64,000 bases of DNA from Flavobacterium micromati (GTDB lineage Bacteria > Bacteroidota > Bacteroidia > Flavobacteriales > Flavobacteriaceae), in contig NZ_FQWF01000008.1 of NCBI RefSeq assembly GCF_900129585.1, positions 62,001 through 126,000 of the forward strand, in the 5' to 3' direction. Below the pieces are notes generated by a model that had not been told where the DNA came from, did not search any database, and worked only from the letters and a program-made list of their open reading frames with translations. Numbering within the stretch: the first letter of the stretch is position 1; each line of letters begins with the position of its first letter. Below, in pieces: positions 19,986-29,500 of the stretch. The translations under genes were made by a program, and so were the position numbers.

Positions 19986-20489
19986 TTGAAAGAAAAAGAA
20001 AAAGAATTTTTAATTCGGACTGAAAAACATAAAGGGATTTTATATAAAGTTTCCAAAATGTATATGGATAATCCTGACGATCAACAAGATTTGTTTCAGG
20101 AGATTATCTGTCAGCTCTGGAAATCGTATGATTCTTTCCGTAACGAAAGTCAGTTTTCGACTTGGATGTATCGAGTAGCTATTAATACAGCTATCGTTTT
20201 TCTAAAGAAAGAAAAGAGGAAAGTCGACAAGTACGAAATTCCCTCAGACAATATAAAAGAGGAAGAGTGTGATTCCCACATTAAAGAGAGCCAACTAGAT
20301 CATTTTTATAAAGCCGTTCAAAAAATAGGAAAAATTGACAAAGCAATAATCTTTTATCAACTGGAAGGATTTTCACATAAAGAAATTGGAGACAATTTAG
20401 GTATTTCAGAGGGGAATGCCAGAGTGAAATTAAATAGAGCCAAAGAAAAATTGAAAGAAATTATAAAAAATCAAGGATATGGATTTTAA
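19986..20489 (+). CDS. ECF-type RNA polymerase sigma factor
   Basis: A 167-residue extracytoplasmic-function sigma factor. Region 2 contains DDQQDLFQEIICQLWKSYDSF and STWMYRVAINTAIVFLKK, which bind core polymerase and the -10 region. Region 4 is a C-terminal helix-turn-helix, FSHKEIGDNLGISEGNARVKLNRA, for -35 recognition. The start is a TTG; no ATG is available. Its 3' end overlaps the next gene by 11 bp, so sigma factor and membrane protein are translationally coupled, the usual arrangement for a sigma/anti-sigma pair. Targets are unknown. Confidence 0.9.
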   Translation: MKEKEKEFLIRTEKHKGILYKVSKMYMDNPDDQQDLFQEIICQLWKSYDSFRNESQFSTWMYRVAINTAIVFLKKEKRKVDKYEIPSDNIKEEECDSHIKESQLDHFYKAVQKIGKIDKAIIFYQLEGFSHKEIGDNLGISEGNARVKLNRAKEKLKEIIKNQGYGF

Positions 20490-21093
20490 CGATATACAAA
20501 ATCAATGGAACAATGAGAGGACAGATGACATCGCTTTTCCTAATAATTTCCAAAAAATACAAGAGGCTAATACGCCTTTGGATAAGATTAAAAAAAATCT
20601 TAAAAAAGAACTTATTTATCAATCGCTAGCTGTTATTTTTAGCGGGTTTGTGCCAGTGTTACATGATTTTCCTGTAAAATGGTGGGCTCCTTTTTATTTA
20701 CTGTTTAGTATGTTTTTTGGTGTTTGTGTCTACTATTTGGTAAAGTTGTTTTTATTTTATAAAAGGCTTAATAATATCACTTTAAGGACAAAAGACAGTT
20801 TGTATGAAACTTATTTTGATGTGAGATTAAATATGGAATTGTATAAAACCTTTACATTTGCTTTAACACCTTTTGTAGTGTTGTTTTTTGTGGGACTTTC
20901 TGTTCACATATTATCTGAGAGGCCAGACATGCAAATATCAGATATCAGTAACACTTTATTAATTTCTATATTCGTGGTAATCTCCCTTACTATTTTGTTT
21001 TTCGGATTAATGGCAGAATGGTGGGTTCATTTTTACTACGGAAAATACGCCAAGGAAATTAGAAAGATACTAGACGAATTAAAAGAAGAATAA
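20479..21093 (+). CDS. Four-helix membrane protein, likely anti-sigma partner
   Basis: A 204-residue protein with a roughly 45-residue cytoplasmic N-terminus (MDFNDIQNQWNNERTDD) followed by four hydrophobic segments at about residues 52-68, 73-96, 124-143 and 155-180, and a short charged tail. The 'DFNDIQNQWN' opening is common in Bacteroidota proteins encoded directly after ECF sigma factors. The 11-bp overlap with the sigma gene and terminator right after it support a two-gene unit. I infer that it holds the sigma factor at the membrane; no zinc-binding anti-sigma motif is visible. Confidence 0.75.
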   Translation: MDFNDIQNQWNNERTDDIAFPNNFQKIQEANTPLDKIKKNLKKELIYQSLAVIFSGFVPVLHDFPVKWWAPFYLLFSMFFGVCVYYLVKLFLFYKRLNNITLRTKDSLYETYFDVRLNMELYKTFTFALTPFVVLFFVGLSVHILSERPDMQISDISNTLLISIFVVISLTILFFGLMAEWWVHFYYGKYAKEIRKILDELKEE

Positions 21094-21100
21094 TAAATGG

Positions 21101-21123
21101 CCCATCTTAACGATGGGTTTTTT
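21101..21123 (+). terminator. Terminator after the sigma/anti-sigma-like pair
   Basis: CCCATC, loop TTAA, CGATGGG, followed by six T's. It overlaps the start of the bioD promoter region. Confidence 0.8.
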
Positions 21124-21130
21124 ACTTTTG
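21123..21130 (+). promoter_or_regulatory. -7 promoter box of bioD
   Basis: TACTTTTG matches TANNTTTG and ends 15 bp before the bioD ATG. It directly follows the upstream terminator. Confidence 0.5.
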
Positions 21131-21145
21131 TGAAAACATAAATCA

Positions 21146-21763
21146 ATGAAACTATTTATAACAGGAATTGGAACTGATGTTGGTAAAACCATTGCATCAG
21201 CTATTGTAACAGAAGCTTTAGAGGCTGATTATTGGAAACCTATTCAAGCAGGTGATCTGGATAACTCAGACACACATAAAGTAAAGCGATATGTATCGAA
21301 CAGTAAATCAACTTTTTTTGAGAATAGTTATGCGTTGAACACGCCTGCAAGTCCGCATTATGCAGCAGCAGTCGACAACATTTCTATTGATCTCAAAAAT
21401 ATTATCGAACCAGTAACACAAAATCATCTAGTTGTTGAAGGCGCTGGAGGTGTTTTTGTTCCGCTTAATGATCAGGATTGTGTCATTGATTTGATTCAGC
21501 CCGATTATAAAGTAATTGTGGTTTCGCGTCATTATTTGGGTAGCATCAACCACACTTTATTAACTATTGAAGCGTTACAAAACAGAAATATAAAAATTGC
21601 CGGAATTATTTTTAATGGAAATGAAAACAAAGCTACAGAGTCGATTATTCTCTCTAAGACAAATGTAAATTTTATTGGACGAATTGAAGATGAGCCTTAT
21701 TTTGATCAAAATGTAATCTCTGAATATGCAGCATTGTTTCGTGAGAATTTGTTGAAGTTGTAA
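21146..21763 (+). CDS. bioD: Dethiobiotin synthetase
   Basis: Closes the ureido ring of dethiobiotin from DAPA, CO2 and ATP. The 205-residue protein has the P-loop GIGTDVGKT at residues 7-15, the substrate-lysine segment YWKPIQAGD, and the second conserved block VVEGAGGVFVPLN. The length is typical of the compact bacterial form. It has its own promoter box and lies upstream of two Uma2 genes and bioA. Its last 42 bp are part of the unit duplicated with the Uma2 gene. Confidence 0.95.
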   Translation: MKLFITGIGTDVGKTIASAIVTEALEADYWKPIQAGDLDNSDTHKVKRYVSNSKSTFFENSYALNTPASPHYAAAVDNISIDLKNIIEPVTQNHLVVEGAGGVFVPLNDQDCVIDLIQPDYKVIVVSRHYLGSINHTLLTIEALQNRNIKIAGIIFNGNENKATESIILSKTNVNFIGRIEDEPYFDQNVISEYAALFRENLLKL

Positions 21764-21779
21764 CAACAACTATTTTCGT

Positions 21780-21787
21780 TAAATTTG
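21780..21787 (+). promoter_or_regulatory. -7 promoter box of Uma2 copy 1
   Basis: TAAATTTG, an exact TANNTTTG match, 13 bp before the ATG. The same box occurs at 22601-22608 before copy 2. Confidence 0.5.
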
Positions 21788-21800
21788 TAAAAAAGAAGCC

Positions 21801-22388
21801 ATGATTACCAATATCAGCCAATTAGATTTAACGAAAAAATATTCCTACGCGGATTATTTAACGTGGATGTTTCAAGAACGATTGGAGCTTTTTAAAGGTA
21901 AAATATTCAAAATGAGTCCAACTCCGAGTATGTATCATCAAAAAGTTGCAGGCAATATACATGGAATTTTATGGAATAAATTCAAAACTCATTCTTGTAA
22001 TGTTTTTGTAGCACCTTTTGATGTTAGGTTGGGAAGTACTAAAAACTCAAAAAATGATACTGATATTTACACAGTAGTTCAACCTGACTTATGTGTGATT
22101 TGTGATGAAAATAATCTAGATGCGCGCGGTGCAATTGGTGCTCCTGAATTAATGATTGAAATACTTTCACCTGGAAATTCGAAAAAAGAAATGCGCTATA
22201 AATACGATTTGTATCAGGAAGCAGGAGTTTTAGAATATTGGATCGTAAATCCAGAAAATAAAACGATATTTATTTATGTTTTAAAAGACGGAATTTTTGT
22301 AGGTCAGCATCCGTTAATTGAAGATGATAATATTGAAAGTCCACTATTCCCGCAACTTGATTTTAAATTAGAAGAGATTTTTAACTAA
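21801..22388 (+). CDS. Uma2-family (DUF820) putative endonuclease, copy 1
   Basis: A 195-residue protein of the Uma2/DUF820 family, which has a PD-(D/E)XK nuclease-like fold. Family landmarks are RLELFKGKIFKMSPTPS near the N-terminus (the 'E...G....msP' strand), DTDIYTVVQPDLCVICDE (the metal-binding Asp of the 'qPDl.vv' motif), and PELMIEILSPGNSKKEMRYK (the E-x-L-S-P-S/G-x-x-x-x-x-x-x-K core). The biological role of Uma2 proteins is uncertain. The unit lies between bioD and bioA and is duplicated just downstream. Confidence 0.88.
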   Translation: MITNISQLDLTKKYSYADYLTWMFQERLELFKGKIFKMSPTPSMYHQKVAGNIHGILWNKFKTHSCNVFVAPFDVRLGSTKNSKNDTDIYTVVQPDLCVICDENNLDARGAIGAPELMIEILSPGNSKKEMRYKYDLYQEAGVLEYWIVNPENKTIFIYVLKDGIFVGQHPLIEDDNIESPLFPQLDFKLEEIFN

Positions 22389-22542
22389 GTTTTGCTTTGT
22401 ATTTGTAATAGCACATAATTTATGATTGAGGAACTTTTATCTTGGTATGGAAGAACTGAAAATATTGAATTTTACTCCATTACACGCAAGTTGTATTAAA
22501 TGAAGATTTCGGCGAATACGTATGTAAGCTCGTGTCATTTTA

Positions 22543-23209
22543 GAATATGCAGCATTGTTTCAGGAAAATTTATTCAAGTTATAACAAAGACTATTTTCGT
22601 TAAATTTGTAAAAAAGAAAGTATGATTACAAATATCAGCCAATTAGATTTAGCCAAAAAATATTCCTATGCGGATTATTTAACGTGGATGTTTCAAGAGC
22701 GATTGGAGCTTTTTAAAGGTAAAATAGTCAAAATGAGTCCAGCTCCGAGTATGTATCATCAAAAAGTTTCACGAGACCTGACGATTATTCTAGGTAACAA
22801 ATTTAAAAATAATTCTTGTAATCTTTTTGTAGCTCCATTTGATGTTCGTTTATTGAGTACTAAAAACTCAAAAAATGATACTGATATTTACACAGTAGTT
22901 CAACCAGACTTATGTGTGATTTGCGATGAAAGTAAAATTGACGCCCGGGGTGCAATTGGTGCTCCTGAATTAATGATTGAAATACTTTCACCTGGAAATT
23001 CGAAAAAAGAAATGCGCTATAAATTTGATTTGTATCAGGAAGCAGGCGTTTTAGAATATTGGATCGTAAATCCAGAAAACAAAACGATATTTATTTTTGT
23101 TTTAAAAGAGGGTATTTTTGTAGGTCAACATCCGTTAATTGAAGACGACAAGATTGAAAGTCCATTATTCCCACAACTCGATTTTAAGTTAGAGGAGATT
23201 TTCAATTAA
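22543..23209 (+). repeat. Tandem duplication, copy 2
   Basis: Second copy of the 667-bp unit. It begins with a relic of the bioD 3' end (GAATATGCAGCATTGTTTC...) that is no longer attached to a bioD gene, then carries the promoter box and the second Uma2 gene. The 154 bp between copies hold a possible gene relic (LNEDFGEYVCKL) with no intact frame. Confidence 0.9.
22622..23209 (+). CDS. Uma2-family (DUF820) putative endonuclease, copy 2
   Basis: Same length as copy 1 (195 residues) with about 21 amino-acid differences by my count. They concentrate in one patch after YHQKV (SRDLTIILGNKFKNNSCNLF here, against AGNIHGILWNKFKTHSCNVF in copy 1). The catalytic-type motifs VQPDLCVICDE and EILSPGNSKKEMRYK are intact. 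Both copies therefore look functional, and the clustered changes suggest divergence or conversion in one surface region. Confidence 0.88.
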   Translation: MITNISQLDLAKKYSYADYLTWMFQERLELFKGKIVKMSPAPSMYHQKVSRDLTIILGNKFKNNSCNLFVAPFDVRLLSTKNSKNDTDIYTVVQPDLCVICDESKIDARGAIGAPELMIEILSPGNSKKEMRYKFDLYQEAGVLEYWIVNPENKTIFIFVLKEGIFVGQHPLIEDDKIESPLFPQLDFKLEEIFN

Positions 23210-23256
23210 ATTTTCTGTCCTCGTAATTCGCACTTCGTACCTCGAACTTCTTTTAT

Positions 23257-23264
23257 TATCTTTG
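23257..23264 (+). promoter_or_regulatory. -7 promoter box immediately before bioA
   Basis: TATCTTTG, an exact TANNTTTG match, ends only 4 bp before the bioA ATG at 23269, implying a leaderless or nearly leaderless message. Confidence 0.5.
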
Positions 23265-23268
23265 CTCA

Positions 23269-24540
23269 ATGAACTTAACTGAAAGAGACCGTCAATTCCT
23301 TTGGCATCCATATACCCAGCACAAAACTGCCGCTTTACCCATTGCGATCAAAAAAGGGAAAGGTGCATTGCTTTGGGATGAAAATGATAACGAATATATC
23401 GATGCGATTGCTTCATGGTGGGTAAATCCGTTTGGTCATTCGAATGTATTTATTGCCGACGCAATTTACAAACAACTCACAACTTTAGAGCATGTGCTAT
23501 TTGGCGGATTCACACATGAACCGGCAATAGTTTTGGCTGAAAAGCTAATGGAAATTCTACCAAAAAACCAACAAAAAATATTTTTTTCAGATAATGGTTC
23601 TACCGCTGTAGAAGTAGCCATTAAAGTTGGCTTGCAGTATTTTTTCAATAAAGGAGAAAAGAAAACAACTATTATCGCTTTTGAAAATGCATTTCATGGC
23701 GATACATTTGCCGCAATGGCAGCAAGTGGAATTTCGTTTTATACGCAAGCTTTTGAAGGAATGTTTATAGATGTAGTTAGAATTCCAGTTCCTATAACAG
23801 GTCAAGAACAAGAGAGTTATGATGCATTGCAAGCTGTTATAGAAAACAATAATTGCGCAGCTTTTATATATGAGCCTTTAGTGCAAGGAGCGGCAGGAAT
23901 GGTAATGTACGAGCCAAACACGCTAGACGTTTTAATGCAAATATGTAAACAAAACAGCGTTCTCACCATTGCCGATGAAGTGATGACAGGTTTTGGAAAA
24001 ACAGGTAAAACTTTTGCAACAGATTATTTAGTTGAAAAACCAGATATGATGTGCTTGTCCAAAGCGTTAACTGGCGGAACAATTCCTATGGCAATCACAA
24101 CGTTTACGCAAGATTTATTTGATGCTTTTTACGATGATGATATCAATAAGGCGCTGTTCCACGGACACACTTTCACTGCTAACCCAACAGGTTGTGCTGC
24201 AGCTTTAGCGAGTTTAGAATTATTGCGAACGAATGAAATGCAAGATAACCTTGTCAGAGTCAACCAAAAACATTTAGATTTCCAAAAAAAGGTTGAAAAT
24301 CATCCCAGAGTTGCAACAACAAGAGTTCTGGGAGTTATTTTTGCATTAGAAATAAAAACCGAGACTAACGAGAGTTATTACGGCACATTGCGCAATAAGC
24401 TCTATAATTTTTTTATTGCCAATGGAGTAATTTTGCGTCCCGTGGGAAATATTGTTTATATTTTACCTCCGTACATTATCACTGATGAACAATTACAAAA
24501 AATATATGATGTGGTAGAAGATGCTTTAGAAAAAGTTTAA
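23269..24540 (+). CDS. bioA: Adenosylmethionine-8-amino-7-oxononanoate aminotransferase
   Basis: PLP aminotransferase converting KAPA to DAPA. The 423-residue protein begins LTERDRQFLWHPYTQHK, the typical BioA opening with the substrate-binding WHPYTQ. The PLP site includes DNGSTAVEVAIKV, IADEVMTGFGKTGK (Asp that contacts the cofactor) and CLSKALTGGTIPMAIT with the Schiff-base lysine; HGHTFTANPTGCAAA follows. It lies between the Uma2 duplication and the ketoacyl synthase. Confidence 0.96.
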   Translation: MNLTERDRQFLWHPYTQHKTAALPIAIKKGKGALLWDENDNEYIDAIASWWVNPFGHSNVFIADAIYKQLTTLEHVLFGGFTHEPAIVLAEKLMEILPKNQQKIFFSDNGSTAVEVAIKVGLQYFFNKGEKKTTIIAFENAFHGDTFAAMAASGISFYTQAFEGMFIDVVRIPVPITGQEQESYDALQAVIENNNCAAFIYEPLVQGAAGMVMYEPNTLDVLMQICKQNSVLTIADEVMTGFGKTGKTFATDYLVEKPDMMCLSKALTGGTIPMAITTFTQDLFDAFYDDDINKALFHGHTFTANPTGCAAALASLELLRTNEMQDNLVRVNQKHLDFQKKVENHPRVATTRVLGVIFALEIKTETNESYYGTLRNKLYNFFIANGVILRPVGNIVYILPPYIITDEQLQKIYDVVEDALEKV

Positions 24541-24641
24541 ATTTGTAAAATATCAAAACGCTACTAGTTTCGTATCCTTTGTTAATTTTAAATGTTCGAA
24601 TTTACTATAATTCGTGAAATTTGTGTCTAAAAAATAGCTCC

Positions 24642-25814
24642 TTGTCAAAAATAATTTCCATAACCGCCATCGCTTCCATTTCACCTTTAGGTAATTTACC
24701 AGAAAATATTTGGCAAAATTATTTGAAACAGAATCATTGTTTTTCGCAGCATCTTTTAGATCATAGTAAAACTTTTGTGGCTAAGCTAGACAAAGATTCG
24801 GCGCATGAGGTTGCTGCTTTACGAGCGTCAGATCAAAAATACAAAGCTCTGGACAAATCGGTTTTGTATGCTATTGCAGCGTCGCGCAAGGCCATTAAAA
24901 ATGCAGGTTGGACAGCAAATGATTTGTTTGGAATAAACATAGGATCTTCTCGTGGAGCAACTGAACTATTTGAAAAACACCATAAAGAATATTTAGAAAC
25001 TGGAAAAGCACAAACCCTTGCATCGCCTACAACCACATTAGGAAATATTTCATCTTGGGTCGCTCACGATTTACAAAGTTCAGGACCTGAAATTTCGCAT
25101 TCTATCACTTGCTCTACCGCTTTACATGCTGTTTTAAATGGAATAGCTTGGCTTCGCGCAGGAATGGCTGATAAATTTTTAGTTGGTGGGAGTGAAGCAC
25201 CACTTACTGATTTTACGATTGGTCAAATGCGAGCGCTGAAAATTTATTCTAACGCTGGAAGTGATGAAAGTAAAATTATAGAATGGCCAAATCGCGCATT
25301 TGACTTAGAAAAAAAACAATCGACAATGATTCTGGGCGAAGGCGCTGGAGTTTGTTGCTTAGAAATAGGAAAGTCTAAAAATGCTTTAGCGTTTATAGAA
25401 GGAATAGGTTATGCCACTGAAATTTTAGAACATAACATTTCGATATCGGCAGAAGCGACTTGTTTCCAAAAATCAATGAAAATGGCTTTACAAAACACTA
25501 ACTTATCCGATGTTGATGTTATTGTTATGCATGCTCCCGGAACGGTAAAAGGCGATTTGACGGAGTATAAAGCGATTAAGAGCGTTTTTGGCGAAAGCCT
25601 GCCATTATTGACTACTAATAAATGGAAAATCGGACATACTTTTGGCGCCTCGGGAATATTGAGCATGGAACTGGCTGTAATGATGATACGCAACAATACT
25701 TTTATCGACGTTCCTTTCGTGAAAGCGCAAATTCAAACTAAACCCATTAAAAAAGTATTGATTAATGCCGTGGGTTTTGGGGGGAATGCCGTGAGTATAT
25801 TGTTGTCTCTTTAA
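24642..25814 (+). CDS. Beta-ketoacyl synthase of the biotin cluster
   Basis: A 390-residue KAS-family thiolase-fold enzyme. The active-site cysteine lies in SITCSTALHAV. The first active-site histidine is in MHAPGTVKGDLTEYKA, where typical FabF reads 'HGTGT...D', and the second is in NKWKIGHTFGASG. Both histidines and the cysteine are retained, so it should condense acyl chains. A TTG at 24642 (MSKIISITAIASISPLG) gives the family's usual N-terminus; another TTG at 24621 would add seven residues. It follows bioA by about 100 bp. No bioC or bioH is in the window, so a role in making the pimeloyl precursor is a reasonable inference. Confidence 0.85.
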   Translation: MSKIISITAIASISPLGNLPENIWQNYLKQNHCFSQHLLDHSKTFVAKLDKDSAHEVAALRASDQKYKALDKSVLYAIAASRKAIKNAGWTANDLFGINIGSSRGATELFEKHHKEYLETGKAQTLASPTTTLGNISSWVAHDLQSSGPEISHSITCSTALHAVLNGIAWLRAGMADKFLVGGSEAPLTDFTIGQMRALKIYSNAGSDESKIIEWPNRAFDLEKKQSTMILGEGAGVCCLEIGKSKNALAFIEGIGYATEILEHNISISAEATCFQKSMKMALQNTNLSDVDVIVMHAPGTVKGDLTEYKAIKSVFGESLPLLTTNKWKIGHTFGASGILSMELAVMMIRNNTFIDVPFVKAQIQTKPIKKVLINAVGFGGNAVSILLSL

Positions 25815-25817
25815 AAT

Positions 25818-26288
25818 TTATGCTGTTTCTAATTCCTTTACTTTTTCGTAAACCAAATTACTTTCAAACCCTTTACGTAAAAGATAATCACAAAATTTCT
25901 TCCTCTTTTTCAGTGCGTTAGTTTCTCTAATGGATTCCCAGTTTCTTTCCGCTAGTGTGTGAAATGTAACTAGATATTCCTCTTCGGTAATTTGTTTTAA
26001 TGCAGTTGTTATTAGTCTTTGGTTTATTTTTTTGAATTTGAGTTCGTTAACAATTCTAATTTTCCCCCACTGTTTCATGCGGTGTTTTCCTCTGGCAAAA
26101 CTGCAAGCAAAACGCTCTTCATTAAGGAAATTATCACCTATTAGTTTGACTAAAATAACATCAATTTCATCTGAATCCATTTTCATACTGCGTAGTTTTT
26201 GAACTACTTCCTCATGACAGCGTTCCTGATAAGCGCAATAATGTTCTATTTTATGGACTGCTTCTTTAATTGAAAAGACCTCTTTCAT
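25818..26288 (-). CDS. recX: Regulatory protein RecX
   Basis: A 156-residue RecX-type modulator of RecA filaments. It has the three-helix repeats of the family: YCAYQERCHEEVVQKLRSM (first), LIGDNFLNEERFACSFARGKHRMKQWGKIRI (second, the most conserved block), and CDYLLRKGFESNLVYEKVKEL (C-terminal). It converges on the ketoacyl synthase gene with a 3-bp gap. A TACTTTG promoter-like sequence on the minus strand lies about 20 bp upstream. Confidence 0.9.
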   Translation of the reverse strand: MKEVFSIKEAVHKIEHYCAYQERCHEEVVQKLRSMKMDSDEIDVILVKLIGDNFLNEERFACSFARGKHRMKQWGKIRIVNELKFKKINQRLITTALKQITEEEYLVTFHTLAERNWESIRETNALKKRKKFCDYLLRKGFESNLVYEKVKELETA

Positions 26289-26593
26289 GTTTGGGATTGA
26301 TTTGTAAACAAAGTAAATAAAAAATTTATAAGGAAATTATTGTAAGTCTCATTCTAGCGTTTTTTCTTAACTGCCAAATAATTATAATTTGATTATTACC
26401 ACCATCGAAGTTAAACAAATTAATTCCGGACATTAGGTATTTCAACGACTTTATTAGCTTTTAATCGGAAAGATTTTATTTCATTTAAAACGGAAAACTA
26501 TCTTGCAGGGCTAACTATATTTTAACTATTTCTATTAATAAAATCGAAATTTGTTAAGTGTATTTAATGCCAAAATATAAAAAATTCGCCCCA
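26289..26593. other. Intergenic region before the first adhesin
   Basis: About 300 AT-rich bases between divergent genes. I see no RNA gene, repeat or confident promoter here. Confidence 0.35.
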
Positions 26594-29500
26594 ATGAATA
26601 AAAAATTACTTATCCTACTAGTTCTGTTTTTCAATGCATATTTATTTCAAGCACAGTGCAGTTTTCCGATTAGTACACCGCAAGCGCCTGCTAGAGAAAT
26701 TCTTACATTTTGTAGTGACAATCCTATTAATAATTCTATCACAACTGTAAATTCATTATTTGCGGGTGATTATATTGCGGTCAATGTTGTGAGAGGTTTT
26801 ACATATTCCTTTATTTATCCTGACACTTTTCCCTTGGAAGAAAATTTAACAATTTTTGATGCTAGTAATACATCTATTGTTCTTAGTAACGGGCGGAGTT
26901 CCACTGGTGCAAATATTACTTGGACTTCAACAATTAGCGGTTTGATTTATGTTTTAATTTCTAGAGCGAATTGTGTTAATAACAGAAATAGTTTCTCTAA
27001 TAATTTAACCGTTACTTTAAATAGTATTGGCAATACTCAAGATAGTCAAGCTGCTTTTGGAACTGGTAATTGGATCGGACATGTGTATAATTGGACTGGA
27101 AGCGCTCCTCCTGGTGGTGGTTCGCCAGCTTCTCCTTCTAACATCAATCCTTTTTCCGCATCAAACTACGTAGGATATTATAATGTCGGAACAGAAAGTT
27201 TTAACGAAAATTTTGGAGGAGATCAAGTTTGCTTTCCAGTTCTAAGTAATGGAGCTATTCGAACTACTATTAACACGGAAACTTTTGCAGTTCGTTATCG
27301 AATGAGATCTAACAAGCCAGCAGGTTGCTATGTAATGAACGTAAATGGCGATGATGGTGTACGAGTTTATATAGATGGTGTATTGATTTTTGATCGATGG
27401 GTGGAGCAAAGCAATACAACTTATTGCAACAATTTAGTAAATTTAACTGCAAATAGTGAAATTGTTTTAGATTATTATGAGAATGGTGGGCAGAATGTAT
27501 TAGGCTTTAGTTTGCTTGAATTTGACGGCTCTGGAAATAATATCAGTAGTCCTCAAAATGTGACTGTTTGCTCAAACACTTCTACCACTCTAAATGCTTC
27601 AAATTTAATCAGCTGTAACATTAACACAAATACGGTTTATCAGTGGCAGTCTTCTACAAACAATATAAATTTTACAGATATTTCAGGTGCCACTGGACAA
27701 AACTACACTGCTCCGGGAGTAACTGTTACAGCTGGAAATCCAAACAATGTTCGTTATTTCAGGAGGGTTTTTAGGCCATCAACTGCTACTACTGGAACGT
27801 GTGTTTTTAATTCTAATATTATAACTATTAAAACAAGTGATGCGAGACCTAATGCGCCTGGAGCTATAATAGGCTCCTCCACTCAATGTACAAATACTAC
27901 AGCTACTTTTAGTATTGCAGCTGTTCCAAATGCTGTAAGTTACGAGTGGAGGACCGGACAGACTGGCTGGACAATTATACCATCAACTGACGGTCTCTCC
28001 GTTTCTATTGCATTTAGTGCGACTGCTACTTCTGGTAATCTAGTAGTATCTGCTTCAAATGGTTGCGGACAGAGTTTTAGTAATGTAACAACTAATATAC
28101 AAGTGCGGCAGTTACCTGCTTCTGCTTCTATTTCCGGGTCAAATTCAGTTTGTGTAGGAGCCCCACCAGTACCTATTACATTTACGAACCCACAAAATTA
28201 TGGGGTTAGAGTTACTTACAATATTAACGGTGGAAGTAATTTAGTTCAATTTGTTGGTGCAAACACATCAATAAATTTTGTCACAGCTCCTACTAACGTA
28301 CCTGGTGTTTTTGTATATAATTTAATAAGCGTGGGTAATGAAATAGATTTTCCTTCTTGCTCAACTTCATTGACAGGAACTGCAACTGTAACGGTTAATT
28401 CCGCATCAACTTCTCCTACAGCTATTACCGGATCAACAAATATATGTGCTGGTGGCTCGACATTATTGACGGTAAGCGGAGGAAATTTAGGAGTAGGAGC
28501 AACAGCAAACTGGTTTACAGCCTCTTGTGGCGGAACCTTAGTTGGGACAGGAAATTCAATTACAGTTAATCCCACAGCAACAACAATGTATTTTGTGAGA
28601 TACGAAGGTAGTTGTGGTATAACAACATGTATTTCAACCACCGTGACAGTTAATAGCTCTATTATTAATAATAATTTGTCCTTTACTAATGGAATTTCAG
28701 GGCCTATTAGTGCTGTTGTCGATGAAAATGGTAGCGCCTTATTAAACGCACCATCGGGAACTTATTTTGCAACAGTAAATTTTGCCAGCTATGGAAATCC
28801 CAACGGATCTGCACCAAATTTTACCTTTGGTGCTTGCAATGCAGTAACAAGTCAATCTATTGCTGAAAATGCTCTTTTAGGAAATAGTACAGCAACACTT
28901 CGTGCGACAAATGGTACTTTTGGGGATCCATGTGTTGGGACTTTTAAAAGATTGTATATTCTAGCCAGTTATGTTCAACCCATTTGCAATGGCGCAACTG
29001 TTTCAATTAGTGGGTCAACACCTTCTGGCGGCTCTGGCACTTACGCTTATCAATGGCAAAGCAGTACTACAAGCGCAACTGCTGGCTTTACAACTGCAAC
29101 GGGAACAAGTACTGGTATCAATTATATTTCTGGTGCAATCACTCGAGATACTTGGTTTAGAAGAATAGCTACTTCATGTAGTACAAGCAATACATCGTTT
29201 GTAGTTTTAGTTAAAGTAAATACTGCAATTCCTGTTCCTATTATAACCGCAACTACACAACCCAATTGCGTTACTGCAACTGGACGTGTTGCTTTAGGAA
29301 GTTTACCGGCAACAGGAACGTGGACTATTACTACAAATCCAGCCACTGCAGGTCTGACGGGTTTAACAGGTACAGGCTTAACAACAGTAATTACTGGTTT
29401 AACAGCAAATACTAATTACACATTTACTGTTTTTAATGGAATTTGTTCCTCACTACCCTCATCTGCAGCCATATTAAATTCTGTTATTACAACAACATAT

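Larger units (their letters stand above)
21722..22388 (+). repeat. Tandem duplication, copy 1 (bioD tail + promoter + Uma2 gene)
   Basis: This 667-bp segment matches 22543-23209 at a constant offset of 821 bp. It includes the last codons of bioD, the intergenic promoter and the whole Uma2 gene. No insertion or deletion was needed in my alignment. Confidence 0.9.
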
